Assembly (NCBI GenBank): GCA_013398295.1
Contig: VZSF01017903.1
Coordinates: forward strand, 1,124,062-1,188,061
DNA: 64,000 nt
From: Chionis minor
Taxonomy: Eukaryota > Chordata > Aves > Charadriiformes > Chionididae
Direction of reading: 5' to 3'
This document shows positions 25,901 through 37,900 of the stretch, piece by piece. Within the stretch, counting starts at the first letter, position 1. Each line of letters begins with the position of its first letter. Made by a program: the position numbers and the translations under genes. The notes beneath the pieces are model-generated. The model did not search any database. It had not been told where the DNA came from and saw only the letters and a program-made list of their open reading frames with translations.

Positions 25901-28900
25901 TGCAAAAATTGTCTTTCTCCCATGGTGCGTTCCTAGATGTCTGAGTGAATCTGGAGGGCTAAAGGTGAAATTATTGTACTGGCGTCAAGTGATTTTCTTA
26001 ATGCTTTATACTTCTATAGCATCTTCCATGACAGGACTTTAAAGTATTGAAAACAACCATGGTCTTATAAAACCTCTGAGACGAAGGTGAGAATTATCAC
26101 ACTTATCCAGATTTAAAAAAAGCAAGACAGACTAGTTAATTGGCTAATTTTTTAATGCACTCAGGTTTGCGGATATGTAAGCTCAGCTCACATGAACATC
26201 TGCATCTTGTAAAAGACCAGGACCAACCACACATATTACAAAGCAAGGAAAAGAAAACAGAGACACTTGATTCTCCTATGTTAGTGTTACCAAATTTCCT
26301 ACGAAGAATAAACACACAAGAAAGGAGAGTTCCACTGTTGGCCAAACCTAATGCCCTAAAAGCAAAGCCTATGGTGAAAAGCAATACACTAGAGAGTGAG
26401 CAGTGATAATGGAGAGGCAGAGGACTGCAGAACCTAAAAAAGAGTTGTGACATGTAACACCAGTCCACCTCAATCTCACCTAAATCCATGGTCTTCAGAC
26501 CTAGCCTAAACCGGATTGTCTTCCCATCTAACACCGCAGAAAGGTATTTCGCATTCCAGTGTAAGGCTGGCCAGTCGCCAACCATGTTACAGAAGACTGC
26601 AGGTTGCTGTAGAGACATCACAATTTCCTTGGCTTTCCCAGGAGTAAACGGTTTGACATCTTCACCTATGTAAAGAAAAGAACCAGCTGTAGAGAGATGA
26701 TTTACGATACACGATACCTATCATCTCCCATAGGGAGCATAGGGAACATTAAGAATTAACACCTCCTTTGTTTATGGTTGATTTTTTAATCGTATTTGTA
26801 GATTTTTTTGAAGTCAAATTTCTACTGCAAACACTGAAATAATATTCCTACACTAAATTAAAGTTTAAAGCAGTGTATTAGCACACAAAATGTAAAAAAA
26901 AAAAAGGCATGTGCTTAGAATTTTCACTTGTAGCTTAGGCAATAAAGCACCGTAGCCAAACTGTTTAGAATTAGGCTAACAATAAAAAAACCTTATGAAT
27001 AACGTCCAGAGTTTAGAGAACATAAATTTTATGAGTAACAGTCTTTTTGCATGGTATTCTTTCCAAGAAGTGTAGAGCACTGTCAGAGCGGGCAAACAAG
27101 GTTCCTACACATTTGATTTAAACCAAGAAATGACAGCGTAACCAAACCAGCAAGTATTTTTAAAGGGTTTTAAAATTCCTTTTCATGTACAAAATTTTAC
27201 AAAAAGGAAATTGTGCCAATCTAAGAACTAACCTAACCCGAGATCTCCGGTTACTCCTTTGCTGTTTAGAGATTTATATGCCCCACTGAAACTGTCAAGC
27301 TGAAATGCTGGCAACCTTGAATAAACTCAGCACTTTCAGAACAACTCTTCTTCAGGGACATATTGAGAAGGAAAACCTGAATTTTAAAAAAACAACACCA
27401 ACATAACAGCTCCATAGAGCCGAAGCAGTGGAGTACAACTCCAGATCATAAAAAACCCCATTCATTATTTTAACCTCTATTGAAGTTAACTCATCCAGAA
27501 CTTGTATCTGTATAATGTCTACGATTTAACATACCGAATCAATACGTATGGTTCCCCATGACTCCTAGCAGCTCATTTAAAACAAACAAACCAATTCAAT
27601 CACTCTATTTAGGGGTCAAATTATGGTCTGGCAGGCATGAGAAGTTAAATAAGCACAGAACAAGAAAATTCTCTTTACTGCTGGGTCCTAATTTTGCCTC
27701 TCGCTCCTCGCCGTGCATGGGTGGTAGGACAGGTAGTGGAGAACCAGCATCTCCCATATGGGGCAGCCCAGCAGTGGCAGCTGGGGGAAACACAGAAGAC
27801 CCACCAGGAACAAAGCCATTGGGGAAGGTTCTTCAGGATTGTTTCAAACATAACAGCTTAAAATAAACATATGAATGCTGAAGTACCAATGGCGGGAATA
27901 AGAGGAGCTCTGTGCGTGCTGTATGCCAAATCTCTTTGGAAACTTTTTTGAGTCCCTCTTCTTTCAGCAGGGTTGATGCTTCAGCACAGCTGTACTTACT
28001 AGTTTTCTAAATTAAATTGCAGTCTTCAAACAGATTTGGTGGAAGATATCCTATGGTCAAGGGGTCCCTTCTCCCACCAAATTCCAGGGAAACTGAATTG
28101 CTCACTCCTTCCACTCCTCATGAAAGCTCCAGTTTGAAGCTTTAAAATGAAAGACCTCCAATATTTTATCTTCTTGGAACATAAATTTTTTTAAATGGTT
28201 TCCCTTAGGGCAGATGACAGGAGGGAGTTTGGGTTTTGGTTTGTTTTCCATGTTTCCTCTCATATGCAGAGCAACACTTGACAGGATGGTGTTGCTGTGA
28301 CACAGAGAAGTCTACGACACTTGGCCTTCAGTCTCGCGCTCCAGCAATTTGCACAACCAGGACATAAGGAGACCTCACAGGGACCATATGTCTTACCATA
28401 TGGTCTTCACTACCCCCGGAAGGAGGCTCTGGGGGTTTCTGAGCAATAGGTTAGCATACCTAGAGGGAGCAAGTCCAGAGAAGGCAAAAAGACCATATGC
28501 AGACACAACAGCACAACTACCAGGAGCTGGCTGTAGGCATGGTAAGAGGTTAAACCTCAACATGTTTTTTTCGCAGCGATGCTGTTCAAAGACTAAAAGT
28601 TTTTGCTCAGTCCAGATCTGAACACTCCCAGAGGGGTTTTTAAAACTTCTTCTGCCTTTAACCAGTGCAATTATAATGTTGCTTTCATGGTGTAGGAGCT
28701 GGCTGGCCTTGTGTTACATTTCAGGTTTTCCAGCTTGTAAAAATGAACTTACTTCTGCTTAGGCTAAGTTTATCACCACATGGCTGTCTTTTTGACGGCT
28801 CAACTGTTTTTGTTTGAAGGGCAGTGCATTTAATTATTTTAAAGGATATAAATCCAAAGAAAGGCAAGAAATTGGTGGTGACATTTTTTGGAGGATTTCG

Positions 28901-31900
28901 TGAAGCTGAGTTTTATTGCAAAAGCTTCCGTTTATCTTGTAACTTCAGTCAACAGTTGGGAAGTGCTACAAAAGCAGAAATTTTACTGGGAGAGACAGGA
29001 AGGCTCATTGAAGCCAACTGTTGATTCTGCGTGGTTTTCTAATGCAATTTCCACACATATATTGTGCTTTTGAAAGGTGTGGTTTTAACCACAGTGAATA
29101 TACAGCGGGAACCTCAGAGCTCAAGCTACTGGGAGAATTTGTATCGATGCGAAACAAAAAAACACAATTAGACTAAGTAGCCTCTCCTCTACTGAATGTT
29201 AGCTGGAGGGTTGTTTTTTTTTTTTTAATGTCATCACACTTTATTCAGTTATAAACCTATTTCTCTATTTAGAAACAATGAAAGAGGTCAGTCTGTCTCA
29301 GCAAGATGCTAATCATTCCTATCTTCAAACAGTATTGAAATCATTGTTAAATGAGTACACCTCTTTCCCTGAAATAGATAAAATAACCACGTTCAACATA
29401 CATGATATAATCAACAGTAAGTTGGAAATGTTTTAGAAAATTTAAAGCATTAGATAAATCAATGTTAATGTTCTTGCAAAGACAAATGGGGATTCTTGCT
29501 AATTTTGTGCCAAGAATCTTTAAGTGTCTTGATTCAGTTTTATGTAAACCTTGGTGAGAACAGCAGTCAGATAACCAATTCTTTCCCCGTAATATTTGTC
29601 ATGCATATCTAAATGGCTGTTAGAGAAAAGGCATTCAATAAAAGGTAAATATCATATACTACATCAAATAGATATTATGATAATTTGGAGAACTCTGCTT
29701 ATGACCTACAGAGATTTCTGATGGAACTATATACTGTAAGGGTAGTAACAGGTAATGAAAAGATATCTGAAGACATCTTTTGAAAAGGAGATTCAAAGAA
29801 AAATTTGTAATTTAAAATAATAATAATAATCTTTTCCTTATTGTCATCATAGCTTCACAAAGACCTCGTAAACTGGGTTCTTGCTTCTCAGTATTTCCTA
29901 ACCTGAAATTGATGGCAATTGATTCCTAGGCAAAACCTGAGGTTGTCTAGCATGTATAATGGCATACAATTTGGACACAGATGTCAGTCAGTAAAAGGTG
30001 TATAAATAAAACGTGTTGCAAAGAAACCAAGTGCCTGTGGCACATCTTGGGCACTGGATACCAAATTCCGACGGGAGATCAGGTAGCAGGAGAGAGTAGA
30101 AATGCATATTCCCTTTGAAAAAAAAAGGCTCTGTTGGAGTCTTCATTTTCTCAGTTGTACTCTGATCCAAAAGAGAAAAGGAATACTGTTAAATTAGTTC
30201 TTTCTATCAGGCTCAACAAATGATGTGGCTTCACAGTACAAAAGGAAGCAGGAATAATTTGTCTCATGTTTTGACTTTACACAAGGCATGTATAGAATCC
30301 AACCAGGAACTGAAAAACTGAAGTAAGTTTTAGCTCAAGTTTTGTAACTGTGACAGCTTACATAATTGGCAAAAAACGTAGGTGTTCTTTATAAAGGTAA
30401 CACATTGCGAAATAGAGATCTTCCAACTGAAAAAAACAAAGCTCTCCAGTCGTCTTTACATGAAGTGTTGTCAAATATAAAGACTGATCCAGACTTCAGC
30501 ACCAAAGGCAGATAAAATAAAAGCAACGAATTGGCTAAGTACTTTCCAGTAGATTCTGTGCTTCTAAGAGAGAAAATAATGTTTCTGATTAACAGTTTTT
30601 CCCAATAACTGAGTGGGCTTTGGGAATAAAGAGTTTAGCACAGCAGGCAGTCTGACGAAAAGTGGACTTGATCAAAGTTGTTCAGAAGTTAAGTGTACTG
30701 TCATTAAAAAGCTAAATGTACCGTCAGTCATTTGAAATAATTTAGCAAATTAGAAGAGTTTATTAGTGCATGGTAGTTGGCTTCTGCCAAAACACCCTGC
30801 TGCTTAAATATGAGATTTAATTGAGAGGTATTAAAATTATTTTCTAAAAGAGGGAGTACAAGGAAATCCTGACAATGTATTTGGTATAAGCATCATCAAA
30901 TTGTTTTTCTTGCAAATCTGTAATGCTTCATCATCCTTATTTCTTTTAAAAAATGTATAAAAAGTTAAAAGAAAAAAATGGCATTTTGAATACATGAATA
31001 CTGAGCAGCCAGGTCACTCAAAAAATCAACTAACCTCCAAAATCTTAACTATCCAGTAACTAGGAGTAGGAAAAGAGAAGGTATGGGGGAGGATTGGGAA
31101 ATTCCCCAAACCAAAGAGAATTGACTTGGTTTGGAGGTCAGAGTTAACGATTTCACAGTACATTAACTCTGTAAATTAAAAGACAACTTTAAATAATCTG
31201 CATGTGATTACAATGTTACGCACTGTAATCAGCCTACTCTGGGCAAACAGAATGCATGTAAATATACATGAGTAGTTTTCAGGATATACTGCATGAACAT
31301 CTAGGCATTACTTCCTGACCACCTATTGCTCTTACTATTATTTTTGACTCCGGGTATGTCAATACTGCTGTTGCAGCATAGCTGGGGGGCATCTAACCTA
31401 GATTTGCATACATATTTTGGCTGCTGAAACATAGTTAGCACTTGCACGGAACCTCTCAGGACAGACCTGTCAAACACACCTCTGTACTGGTAAGACCGGC
31501 ACCTGAAGCTTAGTCTGGTAGCCTGAAGTCAACACACCCTTCCTTACCCTCTGCGTCTGCTGCTGCAGAGGGAGGGGAACAAATAAGAAAAGAAAGAGGT
31601 CAAAACAGGAGTTTGTATTTGCACCCACTTTCCAGTCCTGCTGCGGCAGGGCTGAGCATTTACAGTTTTTCTTACAGTAAGTCTAAATGACTCAAGACAT
31701 GAAGCAAGATAAGAGCGCGGGCTATGCCCTCAAACTGTCCTTCCGATAAAGAAGGAAATAGCTGCCAGACTTCGTAGAGGTGGAGTAAGAGGTTGCACTC
31801 AGAACACAGCACTGGGAGGGACTTCCCAGCCCCTACTCTAAATGACAGCGGATCATCTCAAACATGCATTTATGAAACTCCTTCCTCAATCCCCTAGGGC

Positions 31901-34900
31901 TCTTCCTAGAAAGCTCTTCCTGAACCCCTGGCCAGCTTCTCCCTGTTGTCTCTTCTCCTCCCATCCTGTAGTGCACTTTTAGAAAGCCGACACACCGGTT
32001 TTCAGCTAACTAACTGAATGTTGGATGACCTCAGCTCCTCTGGTCTCCTCTAGGAGAAGAAATGCTTTCCTTTCCTTCCTTGTCCTCACGACTCCTGCCT
32101 GTATCTTCTACCACTTGAAATACCCTCTCCCCCTCTCACCCCCCCAAACCCAAGAAAATTAGGATACGTACAACTGACATGTCATACTAAATGTATTTCC
32201 AATGAACTTGTTATACTTACTGCTGAAAATTGCTGAAAGCAAAGTGAAACATAACCAAACTGCAGCACTTGCCAGATAAACGGCATTTCATTTTCTTTTG
32301 AAGGAAAAGACTGTGGTCTGTGACCAAAACCTGCCATCAGGATATCCACTGGGAGAGACTGTGCTTCCTTAAGCTAGGCTGCTACAATTCCACCTTTCTA
32401 TCTGCTTGGGGTGTAAATTACACCCACCTGCTGCTGAGGAAATTTAGTAACAAAGCCATTCCTTCCCAACACCCCACTGGCACTGATACACATTTCTCAC
32501 AACTTTTCCTAATAGATGGGTAATTTAATACAAAACTTAATACTAATGTAACATTATGATTGAAAGTAAGGGAACTGGCACAGCAGGGAACTAACGTCTG
32601 TATTTCTAAGAAAAAAAAGAATTTGTTCATGTTGTAAGTAAAGTTTATTTCTTTTTCTATTCTTTTTTAGTAGTAAATATGACTGTACTATGCTTAAACT
32701 GATGACTGCCCTGTATAAAATTCACTGGCAGAAACCATAACCATTTATGACTTTATTGTTGTCCCATCCTGCAAACTTGACTGACAAGAACTTCAAAATG
32801 ACAGCAACAAAAGAATCTAAATCTTCTAAAATACACCATTTTGCCATAAGATATTGTAGTAAACAGTCAATAACAGTCAACAGTATTCTAAAAATATGGT
32901 TTTTTCCACACGCCATTGTAATAAATAGTCAATAATACAACTCAGCCTGCTGAATTTGATCCACAAAGCGGTTATCATGGAAGTATACATGACTTTGTTC
33001 GCTATTATACTACATAGGATACAAATGTTTAACGACCGAGTCAATTACAGGCAAACTGTCAGAATGAAATTATACTTTAGAAGAGTAAAAGAAGCATTTT
33101 TGAGTTACATAGATTATTGAATTGAAAGAAACCAGAGAGACCCTCCATGTGAGCCTCAAGAACAGTTTCTGAAGTGCACAATAACCAGTGTACACAAGCA
33201 GGGTATTAGATTCAAGGATTGCCATATTATAGGAATATTAAACAAAAAGCATGACTATTACTCCATGTGTTTATATCATTCAATTTCTTTCAGCATGGGT
33301 AAAACAAGCAGAAGCAAGCTTAACCTTTGTTTCAAGTAGCTATTTCTCTTCATAAAGGCCCTCATGCAGCAACATGAAATTTAACAGTGTATGTTTTGAA
33401 TCTTGGGCTTCATATAAAGAATGTAAAATCTTGCTTTGACATAACATAGAGCTAAGGATACATTCGACCTAATACAGCTCACCAAAATGTGAACTACCCA
33501 GATCTTCTAATTTAATTTTTCTACCTTAACATTTCATTAATGTTAGTTCTGTTTTTTAATATAAATATTAAAGAAACTCCGTTTCTACCGAAAAAGCACA
33601 GCCTTGTTACACAGAAGCTTATCTTTCACAGCTTTATAACACAACAAGCTGCTGCTAGTGGTGTCAACATATCTTTACTATCTTCCCTCCAGAGATTTTC
33701 TTTCTCTTTTCTTTTTCAAATAACAACTGCCTGCAAAGTTTCTTTATCTGTAAACACCAAGAGCTAAATATCAGAGAAGATTAAGGACTCTGCAGGCCCA
33801 AATCTCCACTCAGATGTGCTTGAACGCTTGTTCTAATCAGCTGCACCCACTTTTCTGGAGACTGAAGGTGACCTTTAATTTTAGAAGAAACCATGACAGT
33901 GCTGCTGCTTTGAATTTTCAAAGTTTCTTGTGACAGGCAAAATTTACCAAAACTCAGTATTTGTCAACCTAATAGTATATCTGGAAAAGTCCTTTCAGTA
34001 TTTTCAGATTTCTTTTAAACATTAATGTCACCACATTAACCATTGACTAATTCAATATTAGTATTAGAAGCAACAATGTCTTCTATATCCAGTCTTCAAA
34101 AGTACATGGTATTTAGAAATTTAAAATACTGCCTGAACATTAGCAAAACAATAAAACTGCAAAAGGTCAAAGTTGGGCTTTAAAGTTTGGCCTTTGCAAT
34201 GAGCTCTGCACTTTCATACCAAGGCATCCAAAGAGCCTTACCATCGCTCTTGTTGAAATACTCTAATAGAAATCAAAATCTCTTGGTATCGTATCTACTC
34301 CCAGGAATCTCACTGTACCTGTGATCACAAAGCACAGAATAATTTAATCTTAAATTATATATGTCCCTGTTCAGAAAAGCACAGACACCAAAATAATCAA
34401 TTTAGCCTCTTCTTTCTATACAGAATTACATGATAGAGTCACACTTCCAAACAGACAAACATTTTGTGACCATGATGACTTCAAACGGATCTGATCCCAA
34501 ACACCTACTCTGACAAGGTCTTCAGAAGAGCCATTTGGCGAGCACAGCGCACAGCTGTCGTACGACAGTCAAGCATGAGTAGCCAGATCAATAGAAACAA
34601 ACTCCCTAATGCCTACATCATTAACGATATCAGAGGAATAATTAAGTTACTCCTTGCTGCTTAGATGTAAGAAAATAGGCAAACAACAACAAAGAAATGA
34701 GAAACACTTTTACCAGAGACACAGTGGACAGACCAGTACGACTGACTAGCTCTTCTCACTGACATCAGAGACAATGAGATCTACTCTGAGGCAGCCCCAG
34801 CCCATGCAGAGAGGTGGAGATTTTCACACTGTATTCCCAACTCAAGCCTAACACCCCTGTGTGAGAGAGTTTATTTCCATCATTCTCGGGTTTTCAAGAC

Positions 34901-37900
34901 AGGAAACCATCAGTCTTTTAAACTGGTTTTCCCTAACACAACTTTGGGATGCAAAATACTCGATTGCTATTGTTTACAGTTACTCGCACATGGTAGCCTC
35001 GAATAAAATGAAAGAAACAACATAGGGACCATGGTCTGCTGAGGTTGGAGCTCCAATATAACCTCCCTAAAATACCTAAGACCCTGAGCTGTCTAAGTGA
35101 GGTAGGGGAGTATCCATAAAAATGAGCTTGCATGAAAGACATCATGCAGCTTCCATCTCCCCCTCAAAGAAGATAAAATAATAGTCTACATGTTCATTGT
35201 TAAGCAGGTGATGAATGGCAGGACATGCAGAAATGGGGGTACAAAATGCTTTAAATGGACTCAAAGTTCAAGTCAGGTGTGACTTCTGCACATCCCTTTT
35301 GAGAGCTACAGTGAAGAACCTACAATGTGGTCTACAGGGAATCTGGGGAGATGTTGTCTTTCATTGGCCAACCACAAAGGCAGACTCCACAAGAAAAAGG
35401 AGCTACCCCACACCTCCCTAAAAGACCTTGCAACGGGCTCTGGCTCACCACAAACCTTAGAATCATCTTCACTACGCTGGTCACTGTGCAATGTGGATAT
35501 ACACAGCCTGCAATCAAAAGGTATAAATAAGTGCCCACTGGATAACATTGATACTTGAATTTAAGAATAAAGCTGTCCAGCTTTCATAAGCTGAAGATTT
35601 GTCTCGATTTTTGTTTCTTGTTTCGTTTTCTTTTTGTTTCTTGTTTCTTTTCTTTCTAGAAAAAAGGAAGCACTGTAAACCCTTTTTCTTCGTGAAGTAC
35701 AACAAAATCACTGTATGACGTTAGGGCTAGAAGTCTATCTATCTCAATAAAAAAGTAAGGTGAGAAAAGATGCTGAGAGGTACAGAATACAGAGACTAGA
35801 AGGTTCCCAAACCAAGCCCAAAACAGAGCAGATCCCAAACAAACTGATCCTAAGTAACTAGAAGGAAAAGGATGTCAAAACTCGGTGAGGGAAGAACAGG
35901 ATTTGCTCACACCTCACAGGCCCACCTTCAAAGGTGTTGTTCAAGCCAGGGAGTGTAAAGAAGAGCTCCCCACTACACCGGTGCTGTTTGTGGCAGCTCT
36001 GAAACTACGTTGTCACAACTCCAGCTGACGTCTAGAAGTTGGGGGAAATCCCTGGAAAACAGGCCTCTTTTTGGAAGCTGGAAGGAAGTGTTCAGAATTG
36101 GCTAAATGTCACTTTTGAATCTTCGAAGGAATTTCGGGTCCTGCGCATTTTGTACCAATATGCCTCTAGCCTTTGTGGGGTATGCAATGAACGGGCACCT
36201 GTCAGATTGCGAGATATGAGTTGACACAAGGAAGTACAGGATTGTACATGATGTTAGGAGTTGTTGGGAGAGAGGCATAAGAAACAAGGGGATGTTGAAG
36301 TTCCTCAAATCCCTCTGAAGAAAGTGACGTGGAGAGCAAATCTGTCAAAAACCTAATGACCGGAGAGACCAAATGGCACTTCCTAATGCGTTAGGAACTG
36401 GGGGTTGCACGAAGCGGGGGAGAGTGCACTGCTCAGCTCAACTGTTACATGATATGCGTGTTTAAACTGATTTGGACTCTCCAGATGCCTCAAGGTTATA
36501 ACAAACCTGTCAAAGCCTTCGGTTTATCTTAATAAGCCAGGCTTAAATCAGCACAGTCTAGGTGCCAACTCATAAGCGGATCAGCGAGGCCTGCCTCAGG
36601 GATGGGATGAGCATTTGGCAGCAATAACGGCTTCAGACATGTAATTTTCATCCATCACCACTAGTCTGTCAGAGCTCAAGGCCACCATCTCCTCCTAAGA
36701 TGAATTCCAGAAGGCTATAGGCTGGACACAGGCAGATAGGCATGAATACGGAGAAGCAACCACCTTGAGAGCTTTTAGGTTTGAAATGGGGGAACCTATC
36801 AATGTATGCACTATCGCGGTTAGGCAATCAGTAACTTAATGGGCTTCTGTATCACAATTTTGGATTTAGGAGACATTAAATCCATGGAAGTGCTGCTATA
36901 GGAATGAAAGTTCTGGGCCAGGAGACAAAATAACCTTTCTGCTTGCCTGAATATATGTGCACTCCATCTGATAATATTCAAATCTCTTTAGCCACATTAT
37001 AATGAGGTTAAAGCAAGAAAAGATTTCCCCACCCCAAATATTACAAATGTCAGTAATGAGAACAGTAAAAATGTCACCACATGGAGAAAAGAGTGAAATT
37101 AGCATATTTAGGGAAGTATTATACCCATGAGTGAAATAATGCAATCAGCTAGCTGCAAGATAAAGCTAATTTGGTTTCCAACAGTTTATCAACAATGCAC
37201 TGCTCCTTTACATTAACAAATTTAAATGGTACCATATCCTGCAAACAAGAATAATTCACACAGAATATTACAGTGTGTTAATTAAATAGCTGGAATAGAA
37301 AAGGTCAGGCCATGACTGAAAGATGCGCATATGGGTTGTGAAGCTATGAAAAGATGGAGCGATTTCAAATCAAGCAATTAAAATAAATTATTTAAATCAT
37401 TATTAAAGTCAACAGTAAATAACCCTAGATTTTCTGAGGCTATGTTGACAGCTCCTCTTTTTTGTTGCTGTTTCTCAGAAATCTCTTTCTTGCTGACCCA
37501 CGCAAGACTCAAAATATCTTTAAAGCCATCTTAAGATGAGGTGGCTTGGATAAGTTATCAAAGAGTTAATCCTGCTTATATTCGATTTTTCATTTTACAA
37601 TGCAGGTAGTAACAGGCAAGTTTTGCAGTTAAAGGACACTGCAAAGCCCCACTTGCCTTATTTCTGGATGGGCCTCCTGCCACTAGAACAACCAAGAAAC
37701 CCCCACAATTACTACAGTTAACTGAAAAATGTTCAAAGAGAGAAATATTTTTTCACTTTGTTTACTTCTGCAAATGACAGCACTTTGTCTTTGGCACAAC
37801 GCCACCAAATCAATTATATTAGAGTAGTAACATAGCCATTGTAAATTGAAAGAACATTTTGGCATAGGCTAAACTATGCTGAGCTGGTAATGTATGGAAA

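Larger units (their letters stand above)
20926..26479 (-). other. HSPBAP1 intron 2
   Basis: This 5.6-kb intron contains a 36-bp tandem duplication and two MIR-like SINE relics (near 25225 and 26000). A G-run lies at about 25656-25666. No other gene was recognised. Confidence 0.9.
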